Source of the DNA: Paenibacillus_I sp035510375
GTDB taxonomy: Bacteria > Bacillota > Bacilli > Paenibacillales > Paenibacillaceae
Assembly (NCBI RefSeq): GCF_035510375.1
Contig: NZ_DATKHG010000032.1
Direction: 5' to 3' (one strand)
Length of the DNA: 64,000 bases
Below are positions 8,907-16,952 of the stretch, one piece after another. The notes below the pieces were generated by a model. The model was not told the origin of the DNA and made no database searches. It saw nothing but the letters and a program-made list of their open reading frames with translations. Numbering within the stretch: position 1 is the stretch's first letter; the number at the start of each line of letters is the position of its first letter. The position numbers and the translations under genes were made by a program.

Positions 8907-8934
8907 AAAAAGCTCCTGCTGCCGCAGGAGCGAT
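8907..8934 (-). terminator. Terminator-like attenuator in the trpE leader
   Basis: On the minus strand GCTCCTGC and GCAGGAGC form an 8-bp stem over a GGCA loop followed by six Ts, about 90 nt upstream of the trpE start. It is the only canonical intrinsic terminator I see between the trp promoter and trpE. Confidence 0.85.
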
Positions 8935-9076
8935 AAATGCGTTGGATGATTGCAGGATAATCGAACGCCCGTGTGACCGCTTCCTACGGACTGACCCCGT
9001 ATAGGACGGCACATGGCGCAAGGCACGGTTCATTCCGTCCCGGCGACCCGAATGCCGCTGCGGCGACCTCGGCGGT

Positions 9077-9137
9077 CTAATTTCCTACTAAGCTCAGCTC
9101 GGCTCATCTCATCTAGAACGCATCTAACGCTGCTCTC
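9077..9137 (-). promoter_or_regulatory. TRAP (MtrB) binding site in the trp leader RNA
   Basis: The leader RNA carries about ten (G/U)AG triplets. Six are at exact 5-nt spacing (plus-strand CTC/CTA at 9088, 9093, 9098, 9103, 9108, 9113), with further copies at 9124, 9133-9137, 9085 and 9077. Eleven (G/U)AG repeats with 2-3 nt spacers are the known ligand of the 11-subunit TRAP ring. The site starts about 45 nt after the promoter's predicted start point, as in B. subtilis, and mtrB is in the same window at 19364. Confidence 0.9.
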
Positions 9138-9187
9138 GGCTTACCGGCCGTCTCTTACCGGCCCGGTCTCAACAAAATCCTGTATCC

Positions 9188-9217
9188 ACTATACCGCAGG
9201 CCGGCGACCGCCGTCAA
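9188..9217 (-). promoter_or_regulatory. trp operon sigma-A promoter
   Basis: Minus-strand TTGACG (9212-9217), an 18-bp spacer and TATAGT (9188-9193) lie just after the aroH stop codon. They would start the leader that contains the TRAP site. Confidence 0.8.
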
Positions 9218-9237
9218 CCCGTTGTACGCCGCCGGGC

Positions 9238-9606
9238 TTACGCCTTCGTCAAATCCGGACGCAGCACCTGCGCCCCTTCCAGGTATACATGGCGGATTTC
9301 ATGCTGCTTCTTCTCCGTATTGACAAGCACCATCAGCCGGATGCACCGCTCTAGGCTGCCTTTGACCGGTACCTCCAGCGCGCACATCAGCGGCACAAGC
9401 TCCCATTCAGGCATCTGACGGATGGCCCGGGCCGGGAAGGTGGCGTCAAGATCGCCCGTGACCGTCACCATCACGCTGCAAATGTCTTCCGGCACGATGC
9501 CGTTATCGGCCACGATCCCGTTCAAAAGCTCGACCGTCGCCTGCAGAATCGGCTGCTCCTCGTTCACATCGACCGTAATGGCCCCGCGAATTCCCCTTAC
9601 ACTCAT
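9238..9606 (-). CDS. aroH: Monofunctional chorismate mutase, AroH type
   Basis: A 122-residue enzyme that rearranges chorismate to prephenate, the first step towards phenylalanine and tyrosine. The sequence begins MSVRGIRGAITV, and the Arg-rich active-site segments typical of the trimeric AroH pseudo-barrel are visible. It is not the AroQ helical type. The ATG overlaps the aroB stop by one base (TGATG), and the trp promoter follows its stop codon. Confidence 0.95.
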   Translation of the reverse strand: MSVRGIRGAITVDVNEEQPILQATVELLNGIVADNGIVPEDICSVMVTVTGDLDATFPARAIRQMPEWELVPLMCALEVPVKGSLERCIRLMVLVNTEKKQHEIRHVYLEGAQVLRPDLTKA

Positions 9607-10706
9607 CAGACCTCGGTCTCCTCCTTCAGCTGCTCTAACGTCCGGCCCACCCGTTCGACGGACATATGCTTGTCGATTTCCACCCGGCCGATCGCCGTAG
9701 GAACAATGTAGACCATGCGGCCTTCCCTGAACTTCTTGTCATGCATCATGGCGTCCATCACCGCGTCCGTATCGAAATGGGACGGCAGGCGGACCGGCAA
9801 TCCGCATTTGGCCAGCACCCGCTTCGTGACCTCGTATACCTCCTGCGGAGCTCCGAGCTCCACGCCGATTCGGGCCGCGCCCACCATGCCGATGGAAATC
9901 GCTTCGCCGTGCAGCAGCTCTCCATAGCCGGCGACCGCTTCCAAGGCATGGCCGATCGTATGCCCGAGATTCAGGATCGCGCGCAGGCCGTTCTCCCGCT
10001 CGTCCTGCGAGACCACCGCCGCTTTCACGGAGCAGCCCTTATGCAGCGCATAACCGAGCGCTTCCGGATCGAGCGCCCTCAGCTTATCGGCGTTCCCGTC
10101 GATCCAATCGACGAAAGACGCATCCCAAATGAGGCCGTGCTTCACAACCTCGGCCAAGCCTGCGCTCACGTCGCGCGGCGGCAGCGTCTGCAGCGTCTCC
10201 AGGTCGTATAGCACCATCTCGGGCTGATGGAAAGCGCCGATCATATTTTTGGCCAGCGGATGATTGATCGCCACTTTGCCGCCGACGCTGCTGTCGTGCG
10301 CGAGGATGGTCGTCGGGATTTGCACAAAACGAATGCCGCGCATATATGCCGCGGCGACGTAGCCCGCCAAATCGCCCACAACGCCGCCGCCGAGCGCGAC
10401 GACCGCCGAATCCCGGTCAAGCCCCGCCTGCAGGGCCGTCGTGATGACCGACTCGAAGACGGCAAGCGACTTGGAGCCTTCGCCGGACGGCAGCGTGAGT
10501 GCGGCCGGCTGAAAGCCCGCCTCCCGCAGCGCCGCTTCGAGCGCCGGCAAATAACGAGGCCCCACGTGCTCGTCGGTCACAATCAGCATCGGCGACTTTT
10601 TGCTCAGGCCATGCTTCTCGAAATAAGAGGCGGCCTCGCGCAGGAGGCCTTCCCCGATATAGATGGGATACGAACGCTCGCCCAGATCGACCGTCAGCTC
10701 GCGCAT
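9606..10706 (-). CDS. aroB: 3-Dehydroquinate synthase
   Basis: A 366-residue NAD- and metal-dependent enzyme that cyclises DAHP to 3-dehydroquinate. GGGVVGDLAGYVAA and PTTILAHDSSVGGKVAIN are diagnostic, and the metal ligands lie in LAEVVKHGLI and NLGHTIGHALE. The ATG at 10706 is chosen because MRELTVDLGERSYPIYIG is the normal N-terminus; the open frame upstream only overlaps aroC. Its start overlaps the aroC stop by one base. Confidence 0.95.
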   Translation of the reverse strand: MRELTVDLGERSYPIYIGEGLLREAASYFEKHGLSKKSPMLIVTDEHVGPRYLPALEAALREAGFQPAALTLPSGEGSKSLAVFESVITTALQAGLDRDSAVVALGGGVVGDLAGYVAAAYMRGIRFVQIPTTILAHDSSVGGKVAINHPLAKNMIGAFHQPEMVLYDLETLQTLPPRDVSAGLAEVVKHGLIWDASFVDWIDGNADKLRALDPEALGYALHKGCSVKAAVVSQDERENGLRAILNLGHTIGHALEAVAGYGELLHGEAISIGMVGAARIGVELGAPQEVYEVTKRVLAKCGLPVRLPSHFDTDAVMDAMMHDKKFREGRMVYIVPTAIGRVEIDKHMSVERVGRTLEQLKEETEV

Positions 10707-11875
10707 CAATATTGCCCCACTTGCTGCAAGTAGTTGTTCAGGTTCGCGCGGATTTCTTCGATCGAATCGCCGCCGAACTTCTCCAGGAACGCCCGCGCCA
10801 CTTCCCATGCCACGACATGCTCCATAACGACGCTCGCCGCGGGGACGGCGCAGCTGTCGGACCGCTCCACCTGCGCGGTGAACGGCTCCTTCGTGTCGAT
10901 GTCGACGCTGCGCAGCGGCTTGTAAAGCGTCGGAATCGGCTTCATGACGCCTCGCACGACGATCGGCTCCCCGTTCGTCATCCCGCCCTCGAAACCGCCC
11001 AGACGGTTGGACGCCCGGTGATAGCCGCGCTCCTCGCTGTACATGATCTCGTCGTGCACCAGCGAGCCGCGCAGCTTGGCCGCCTCGAAGCCGATCCCGA
11101 TCTCGCAGCCCTTGAACGCGTTGATCGAGACGACCGCGCCCGCAATGCGGCCGTCAAGCTTGCGGTCGTACTGCACATGGCTGCCGAGACCGACCGGCAC
11201 GCCTTCCACGATGCATTCGACAATGCCGCCGATCGAATCGCCTTCGGCCTTGATCTGGTCGATATGGGCCATCATCCTGGCTTCCGTCTCTTTATCGACT
11301 ACCCTAACGGGAGATTCCTCCGTCAAGCGGACGAGCTCCTCGAGCGGCAGGTCGTTCGGCGGCGCTTCGACTTCCCCGATTCGGATCACCTGGCCGCCGA
11401 CCCGAATGCCGAATTCGGCCAGCAATTGCCGGGCTACCGCGCCGACGGCAACGCGCGCAGCCGTTTCACGGGCGCTGGAGCGCTCAAGCACGTTGCGCAA
11501 ATCCTTCAGGTTATATTTCAGGCCGCCGTTCAGGTCGGCATGACCCGGCCGCGGACGGTGAACGCGCCGTTTCTCCTCGTCGCCGCCTTCGATCGGCTCT
11601 ATATTCATGACGGTCGTCCAGTGCTTCCAGTCATTGTTCTCCACGACGAGCGCGACCGGCGCGCCGGTCGTGCGGCCGTGCCGGACGCCGCCGACGATTT
11701 GCGCGGCATCCTTCTCGATCTGCATTCTTCTTCCGCGCCCGTGACCCTTCTGGCGGCGGTGAAGCTGAAAGTTCAATTCCTCGAAGTCGAGGGTAAGATT
11801 GCTGGGAAGTCCCTCAATAATGGCAGTCAGCTGGGGACCGTGGGTCTCGCCGGCCGTCAAATAACGCAAACTCAA
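10706..11875 (-). CDS. aroC: Chorismate synthase
   Basis: A 389-residue FMN-dependent lyase that makes chorismate from EPSP, the branch-point substrate for TrpE, AroH and MqnA encoded nearby. N-terminal RYLTAGETHGPQL, HRRQKGHGRGRRM and the RPGHADLNGG segment are family signatures. The start codon is TTG, with AGGAGG 8 nt upstream. It corresponds to B. subtilis aroF and opens the aroC-aroB-aroH operon behind the promoter at 11926-11954. Confidence 0.95.
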   Translation of the reverse strand: MSLRYLTAGETHGPQLTAIIEGLPSNLTLDFEELNFQLHRRQKGHGRGRRMQIEKDAAQIVGGVRHGRTTGAPVALVVENNDWKHWTTVMNIEPIEGGDEEKRRVHRPRPGHADLNGGLKYNLKDLRNVLERSSARETAARVAVGAVARQLLAEFGIRVGGQVIRIGEVEAPPNDLPLEELVRLTEESPVRVVDKETEARMMAHIDQIKAEGDSIGGIVECIVEGVPVGLGSHVQYDRKLDGRIAGAVVSINAFKGCEIGIGFEAAKLRGSLVHDEIMYSEERGYHRASNRLGGFEGGMTNGEPIVVRGVMKPIPTLYKPLRSVDIDTKEPFTAQVERSDSCAVPAASVVMEHVVAWEVARAFLEKFGGDSIEEIRANLNNYLQQVGQY

Positions 11876-11925
11876 TCTGTTGTCCTCCTAAACGGCTATG
11901 TAAAATCCGCTCGCATTCTTTGCTC

Positions 11926-11954
11926 ATTATAGTATAGCGCACACGGTTTGACAA
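11926..11954 (-). promoter_or_regulatory. aroC-aroB-aroH sigma-A promoter
   Basis: Minus-strand TTGTCA (11949-11954), a 17-bp spacer and a perfect TATAAT (11926-11931) lie 50 bp upstream of the aroC TTG start and downstream of the terminator at 12013-12062. Confidence 0.85.
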
Positions 11955-12012
11955 GGAAACGGGACGGCCCGAAACGATCGGCCCCCGGCTCCGAAAAAGT
12001 GCTGCGATGCCG

Positions 12013-12062
12013 CAAAAAGGCAATCCCGTCAAGCGTGGAAAAACGCTTGAAGGATTGCCTTT
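12013..12062 (-). terminator. Terminator of the menaquinone-ndk-cheR operon
   Basis: A long stem (AAAGGCAATCC...TCAAGCG with CGCTTGA...GGATTGCC) is followed on the minus strand by five Ts. It lies just after the 55-codon gene and insulates the aro promoter. Confidence 0.9.
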
Positions 12063-12078
12063 GTGCCGGATGCCGCCG

Positions 12079-12246
12079 TCAGCCGCCCACCGGCTGTTTG
12101 GTCCGGATCGCTTTCGGTTCGACGGCCATTTGGGGATCGTCGAGCAACCCGGCGATTTGCACGACGTCCATGCCGAGTATTTGCGCGCATTCCTGAATCG
12201 TGATGATCCCGCGCCGGTAGGCCGCGATCACTTTTCGCTTATCCAT
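12079..12246 (-). CDS. Small protein of 55 residues with a helix-turn-helix-like pattern
   Basis: The gene has an ATG with GGAGG 7 nt upstream and is followed at once by a strong terminator, so it is very likely real. The protein starts MDKRKVIAAYRRGIITIQEC and continues AQILGMDVVQIAGLLDDPQ, a spacing that resembles a short helix-turn-helix. The C-terminal tail is basic. It is the last gene after cheR (gap 59 bp). I do not recognise a named family; DNA binding is only a guess from the pattern. Confidence 0.75.
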   Translation of the reverse strand: MDKRKVIAAYRRGIITIQECAQILGMDVVQIAGLLDDPQMAVEPKAIRTKQPVGG

Positions 12247-12305
12247 CCCATACCTCCAAGTTAATGGTTATTGATAGTATTGGAGAGATCGGGAACGGCT
12301 ATACA

Positions 12306-13088
12306 TCAGACCTGCTTGCGGCGGTAGAAAAAAGTCTCCGCGGTTTCCAGCCCGTACTGGGCGGGCGAGAAAATCTGCTCGGTGCTGCCGACGAACAGCA
12401 GGCCTCCGGGACGCAGCGCGTCCGAAAATTTATGATACAGCTCATGCTTCGCTTCCTCGGTAAAATAGATCATGACGTTGCGGCACACGATCAGGTCGAA
12501 GCCTTTGTCGAACGGGCTGTGAAGCAGATTGTGCTGCTGAAAGCGGACCGAACGGATCAGCTTGTCCGAAACGGCATAATCGTCGCCGTGCTTCCGGAAA
12601 TAAGCGTTGCGGTACTCCGGCGGGACGTCCTTCAGCGCGCGCTCCGGATAGACGCCCTGCATCGCCTTCTCGATCACCTTGGCGTCAAGGTCCGTGGCGA
12701 GTACGCCGGAGCGGTCGAGCACGCCGAGCTTGTCCAGAATCATCGCGATCGTATACGGTTCCTCGCCGGTGGAGCAAGCGGCGCTCCATGCTTTCAGGCG
12801 GGCGTTCGTTTTCAGCATTTCGGGAAAAAAGCGCTGCTCCAGCGCAGCCCAACGGGCAGGATTGCGCCAAAACTCCGAAACGTTGATCGTCATGCGGTCG
12901 AGAAACTCATTCATCAGCTTGCCGTCCTTGACCAGCGCATCCAGGTAGGCGGCGAACGTCATATAACCGTATTTGTTGCGCAGCGTGGTCAGCCGGCGCT
13001 TCATTTGGGCTTCTTTGTACTGCGCAAGATCGATCGCCGTCTTGTGCTTGATTTGCTTGATGAAATAAGAAAAATCCGCGTCTTCCAT
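12306..13088 (-). CDS. cheR: Chemotaxis protein methyltransferase CheR
   Basis: A 260-residue SAM-dependent methyltransferase that methylates glutamates on chemoreceptors for adaptation. It has the N-terminal helical CheR domain (about 1-75, MTINVSEFWRNPARW) and the SAM-binding domain with AWSAACSTGEEPYTIAM, ATDLDAKVIEKA and FDLIVCRNVMIYF. It lies between ndk and the small gene, the same neighbourhood as in B. subtilis where cheR is likewise separate from the main flagellar/chemotaxis operon. Confidence 0.95.
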   Translation of the reverse strand: MEDADFSYFIKQIKHKTAIDLAQYKEAQMKRRLTTLRNKYGYMTFAAYLDALVKDGKLMNEFLDRMTINVSEFWRNPARWAALEQRFFPEMLKTNARLKAWSAACSTGEEPYTIAMILDKLGVLDRSGVLATDLDAKVIEKAMQGVYPERALKDVPPEYRNAYFRKHGDDYAVSDKLIRSVRFQQHNLLHSPFDKGFDLIVCRNVMIYFTEEAKHELYHKFSDALRPGGLLFVGSTEQIFSPAQYGLETAETFFYRRKQV

Positions 13089-13138
13089 TCCGTATTTTCC
13101 CTCCGAATGCTCTACGATGGGACAGCCGGTATAGGCGG

Positions 13139-13582
13139 TTAAATCCAGCGCTGCGTCAATTGCTCGTACTCCACAAGCTCCTCGGGCTTGAAAAAGAGGC
13201 CGATTTCACGCGCCGCGTTCCCGGGAGAATCCGAGCCGTGAATCAGGTTGAAATTGGCATGCACCGCATAATCCGAGCGGATCGTGCCCGGCGCCGCTTC
13301 CAGCGCATTCGTCTTGCCGATCAGCGCGCGCGTCAGCGCGATCACGTTATCGCCCTGCCATACCATCGCAAACACCGGGCTCGACGTAATGAACTCGATA
13401 AGCGGCGGATAGAAAGGCTTGCCCTTGTGCTCCTCATAATGGCGCTCCGCCAGCGCGGCGTCGACCTTCATGAACTTGGCCGCCACGAGCTGCAGCCCCT
13501 TCCGCTCGAACCGGGCCACGATCTCGCCGATCAGTCCGCGCTGCACCCCGTCCGGCTTAATCATCAGAAACGTTCTCTCCAA
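13139..13582 (-). CDS. ndk: Nucleoside diphosphate kinase
   Basis: A 147-residue enzyme that balances nucleoside triphosphate pools by a ping-pong phosphohistidine mechanism. The catalytic histidine is in NLIHGSDSPGNAAREIGLFF, and ERTFLMIKPDGVQRGLIGE is the normal N-terminus. The start is TTG, preceded by GGAGG 7 nt upstream; an ATG lies only after six further codons, inside the fold. It sits between hepT and cheR. Confidence 0.96.
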   Translation of the reverse strand: MERTFLMIKPDGVQRGLIGEIVARFERKGLQLVAAKFMKVDAALAERHYEEHKGKPFYPPLIEFITSSPVFAMVWQGDNVIALTRALIGKTNALEAAPGTIRSDYAVHANFNLIHGSDSPGNAAREIGLFFKPEELVEYEQLTQRWI

Positions 13583-13608
13583 CCTTATCCCTCCGCTCGA
13601 TCTCCGCA

Positions 13609-14583
13609 TCAATAATTGCGTTCCCCGACGAACGCCGCAATATCCTTCAAGCTTTTCTTCGCCGGAATGTCCGGCAATCCTTCCAGCGCCGCGATCGCTT
13701 TGTCGATGTACCGCCCCGCCATCCGCTCCGCCTCGCCGATCCCGCGGCTGCCGCGGATCAGCTCGATGGCGGGACCGCAATCCGTCTGTCCGTCCGCTTC
13801 GCGGATCTGCGCGATCTTGTCCAGAAGCGGGCCGCGGATATCCGGCTCGCGCAGCGCGAGCAGAACCGGAAGCGTGATATTGCCCTGGCGGATATCCGAG
13901 CCCGGCGGTTTTCCGATCTGCTTCGCCGTGCCGAGCAGATCGAGCAGGTCGTCGCGGATCTGGAACGCCATCCCGACGTTGTAGCCGAACCGGTACAGCC
14001 GGTTCGACGTCCCGTCGTCGGTGCCGGCCGCCATTGCGCCGAGGCGGCAGCTGATCGCGATCAGCAAGGCCGTTTTGCGCCTGATCCGAAGCAGGTAGTT
14101 GCGCACCGTCTGTTCCGTGTTGAAGAAATCGCGGATCTGCTCCATCTCGCCGATGCACATTTCCACCATCGCTTTGGAGAGCACCTGGTGCAGCGCCGGA
14201 TTGTTAAGCTCCGTTACGATCGTCAGCGCTTTGGCATAGATGTAATCGCCGGTGTACATCGCGATCCGGTTATCCCACTTCGACTTGACGGTCAACTGAC
14301 CGCGCCGCGTGTCCGCGTCGTCGATCACATCGTCGTGCACGAGCGTCGCCATATGGATCAGCTCAAGCGGCACCGCCACCTTCTGCAGCACATTCAGGTC
14401 GTAATGGCCGAATTTGCCCGCAAGCAGGACGATGACCGGGCGGATCCGTTTGCCTCCCGCTTTCAGCAGATGAAGCGAGGCTTCGCTAAGCAGCGCATGA
14501 TCGGTCGTCACGCTGAGCTCGAGCTCTTTCTCAATCTTATTCAAATCGCCTTTCATTCTGGCGTAAATATCAAGAAGTTTCAT
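13609..14583 (-). CDS. hepT: Heptaprenyl diphosphate synthase component 2 (catalytic)
   Basis: A 324-residue trans-prenyltransferase that, with HepS, extends farnesyl diphosphate to the C35 chain used as the menaquinone-7 tail. The first Asp-rich motif is VHDDVIDDADTRRG and the second is RDDLLDLLG. KAGGKRIRPV binds isopentenyl diphosphate. The ATG at 14583 overlaps the mqnA stop by 4 bp (ATGA). Confidence 0.94.
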   Translation of the reverse strand: MKLLDIYARMKGDLNKIEKELELSVTTDHALLSEASLHLLKAGGKRIRPVIVLLAGKFGHYDLNVLQKVAVPLELIHMATLVHDDVIDDADTRRGQLTVKSKWDNRIAMYTGDYIYAKALTIVTELNNPALHQVLSKAMVEMCIGEMEQIRDFFNTEQTVRNYLLRIRRKTALLIAISCRLGAMAAGTDDGTSNRLYRFGYNVGMAFQIRDDLLDLLGTAKQIGKPPGSDIRQGNITLPVLLALREPDIRGPLLDKIAQIREADGQTDCGPAIELIRGSRGIGEAERMAGRYIDKAIAALEGLPDIPAKKSLKDIAAFVGERNY

Positions 14584-15452
14584 TCGTTCACCTGCGCCAC
14601 AGATTGGTCTGGCCAAAATTGCAGGCCGCCTGCCCGCCCAAGCAGTCCGAGACGGGCGGCGTAGCGGAAATACAGCATCAAGCCTTCCCGCTCGTCCGGC
14701 CCGAAGCCGTAGCGTAGGCCATTAAAATACGCCTCCCAATACCCGCTCTGCCCGCCCAAGCGCCGGACGGCTTTGGAGGCCAGGCGGCCGATGTCCCGAA
14801 GCCCCCGCCGTTTGCTTTCCAGCAGCGCCTTGTAAATATCCGATACGGTCTTCGGCGCGCGCAGCGCCGTTTCCTTGCGCACCGCGATAACGGCGAACGT
14901 CATCGTCAGTCCGGTCCAGTCCTTCCATAAACGGCCGACGTCCAGCACCTCGCAGCCGTGGTCGGTCCGCCACGAGCCCTGTATCGCGTGGTCGCCGATC
15001 AGAAGCGCGGCGTCGGCTTCCTCCAGCATGGCGTCCAGATCGGGCTCCATCGTTATGTATCGCGGCTCGGCGCCGAAGCGGCCCTGCAGAATGATTTTCA
15101 GCAGATTGACCGAGGTCGCGGAGGTGGATGTAACCGCCACGGTACCTTTCAGCACGTCGTCCAGCGGGTTTTTGAGAAACAGCAGGATGGAGCGGACTTC
15201 GCCGTCCGCGCTGACCGACAAATCCGGCAGAAGAACGAACTGCTCCGCCCGCCTCCCGTAAGCGAACGACGAGACGGAGGCGATGTCGACGTTTCCTTCG
15301 GTAAGCGCTCCGTTCAGTACGGACGGCATGCCGACGACGATGTCCACGCCGGTCAGGTCCCGCTCGGCCCGCACCTCGTCAAAGTGCTCGAAAATCGGCC
15401 AAACATTGGCATAATCAATGCGTCCGACCGTGATCGGGCGATTACTGCCCAT
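14580..15452 (-). CDS. mqnA: Chorismate dehydratase, futalosine menaquinone pathway
   Basis: About 290 residues. MqnA removes water from chorismate to give 3-enolpyruvylbenzoate, the first step of the futalosine route to menaquinone. The fold is a periplasmic-binding-protein type; VGRIDYANVWPIF, GMPSVLNGALTEGNVDIASVSSFAYG and ALLIGDHAI match the family. I place the start at the ATG with GGGGAG 9 nt upstream, overlapping ubiX by 11 bp; ATGs at 15461 and 15485 are alternatives. Its place between hepT and ubiX links chorismate to quinone synthesis. Confidence 0.88.
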   Translation of the reverse strand: MGSNRPITVGRIDYANVWPIFEHFDEVRAERDLTGVDIVVGMPSVLNGALTEGNVDIASVSSFAYGRRAEQFVLLPDLSVSADGEVRSILLFLKNPLDDVLKGTVAVTSTSATSVNLLKIILQGRFGAEPRYITMEPDLDAMLEEADAALLIGDHAIQGSWRTDHGCEVLDVGRLWKDWTGLTMTFAVIAVRKETALRAPKTVSDIYKALLESKRRGLRDIGRLASKAVRRLGGQSGYWEAYFNGLRYGFGPDEREGLMLYFRYAARLGLLGRAGGLQFWPDQSVAQVNE

Positions 15453-16083
15453 TCCCGTCATCTCCCCATCTTCTGTACAAGTCATGATTGAGCGGCATCG
15501 CATCCAACACTTTACCGACCATAAAGTCGATCATCTCCCGCATCGATTGCGGACGGTAGTAAAAAGCCGGCATCGCGGGAATGATCCGCACGCCCAGGCG
15601 GGCGAGCTTCAGCATATTTTCCAGATGAATGGCGTGGAGCGGCGTTTCCCTCGGGACGAGCAGCAGCTTCCGCCCTTCCTTCAGCATCACGTCCGCCGCG
15701 CGCGTCATCAAATTGTCCGACGAGCCGTGCGCAATCGCCGACAGCGTGCCCATCGAGCACGGCATCACGATCATGCCTTCGACGCGGAACGAGCCGCTCG
15801 CTATGGTCGCGCCGATGTCGGCGACCGGGTGGTAAAGGAGCCGCCCCTGCTCCAGCGCGGGCCCGAAGCATTCGGCCAGCGCCGCCTGACGCCTTGACGA
15901 CTCCCAGCCCGCCTCTTCCTTCAGCACCCGCCACCCGGCCTCCGTGACGATCAGATGGACCTGCACGCCGGCCTCCAGCAGCGCTTCGCATAGCCGGACG
16001 CCGTACACCGAGCCGCTTGCGCCCGTAATGCCGACGACCCAGCGCCGGCGCCCGCCGCCGGCAGATCGGTTCTCGGTTACCAT
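15442..16083 (-). CDS. ubiX: UbiX-type flavin prenyltransferase
   Basis: The 213-residue flavoprotein attaches a dimethylallyl group to FMN, producing the prenylated-FMN cofactor needed by UbiD-family decarboxylases. Motifs: VVGITGASGSVYGVRLCEAL, MIVMPCSMGTLSAIAHG and LLVPRETPLHAIHLENM. In the futalosine pathway a UbiX-like protein (MqnM) serves the decarboxylase MqnL, which is not in this window. The first ~14 residues are a variable Gly/Arg-rich extension. It overlaps ubiA by 7 bp. Confidence 0.9.
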   Translation of the reverse strand: MVTENRSAGGGRRRWVVGITGASGSVYGVRLCEALLEAGVQVHLIVTEAGWRVLKEEAGWESSRRQAALAECFGPALEQGRLLYHPVADIGATIASGSFRVEGMIVMPCSMGTLSAIAHGSSDNLMTRAADVMLKEGRKLLLVPRETPLHAIHLENMLKLARLGVRIIPAMPAFYYRPQSMREMIDFMVGKVLDAMPLNHDLYRRWGDDGNGQ

Positions 16084-16952
16084 CGGTGAAGCACCACCAG
16101 GTCGAACAGGGTGAAGACGAACAGCAGCACGCTGAGCGTGCCGTTCATCGTAAAGAAAGCCGTATTCAACCGGCTCAGGTCGTTAGGCTTGACGAGCAGA
16201 TGCTGATAGATCAAAATCGCGATGGCGGCAACCGTGCCGACGAGGTATCCCCAGCTAAGGTCGGTCATCCAGAACAGCGCCACGAAGCCCGCGGCCGGCA
16301 CGGCATGGAACGCGCGCGCAATCCAGAGCGCGTTGCTCAGACCGAAGCGGGCCGGAATGGAATGAAGCTTCTCATGCCGGTCGAATTCGTAATCCTGGCA
16401 AGCGTACACGACGTCGAAGCCGGCCGTCCAGAACGCGACGGAAACATACAGCAAGTAGGCCGGCCAACCGGCGGTGCCGGTGACGGCCACCCAGCCCCCG
16501 AGCGGCGCCAGGGCGATCGTAAGGCCGAGAACGACGTGGCAAAGCCAGGTAAAGCGTTTGGTATAAGAATAGATGACGAGCATGAATACGGCGACCGGAA
16601 GCAGCTTTACCGCGATCGGTTCCAGACGGAACGAGGCCGCTGCCAGCAGCAGGAAGGAAATCGCGATGAACAGAATCACTTCTGTGGAGCCGAGCAGACC
16701 GGCGGGCAGCGCCCGCTTCTCGGTGCGCGGATTGCGCGCGTCGATCGCTTTATCGATCAGTCTGTTGAGCCCCATGGCCGCGCTTCTGGCACCGACCATC
16801 GCCACGATCACCCAGAACATTTCGCTCCATCCCGGAAGCCGAGCCTGCTCGACGACGGCGCCGAGAATGGCCCCGACGAACGCGAACGGAAGCGCGAACA
16901 GCGTATGCTCGAACTTGATCATTTCAAGAAAAATGCGAATTTTGCGGATCAT
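16077..16952 (-). CDS. ubiA: UbiA-family polyprenyltransferase (MqnP type)
   Basis: A 291-residue integral membrane enzyme with about eight hydrophobic helices. It is expected to attach the heptaprenyl tail to the naphthoate ring in menaquinone synthesis; context with mqnA, ubiX and hepST supports the MqnP role rather than ubiquinone synthesis, which Firmicutes lack. Asp-rich motifs are LIDKAIDARNPRTEKRALPAG and DVVYACQDYEFDRHEKLHSIP. The start is ATG at 16952, overlapping menG by 4 bp. Confidence 0.9.
   Translation of the reverse strand: MIRKIRIFLEMIKFEHTLFALPFAFVGAILGAVVEQARLPGWSEMFWVIVAMVGARSAAMGLNRLIDKAIDARNPRTEKRALPAGLLGSTEVILFIAISFLLLAAASFRLEPIAVKLLPVAVFMLVIYSYTKRFTWLCHVVLGLTIALAPLGGWVAVTGTAGWPAYLLYVSVAFWTAGFDVVYACQDYEFDRHEKLHSIPARFGLSNALWIARAFHAVPAAGFVALFWMTDLSWGYLVGTVAAIAILIYQHLLVKPNDLSRLNTAFFTMNGTLSVLLFVFTLFDLVVLHRW

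Noticed and set aside
8820..9237. T-box riboswitch in the trpE leader
   Set aside because: I found no AGGGTGGNACCGCG-like T-box sequence on the minus strand, and the (G/U)AG repeats explain the leader.
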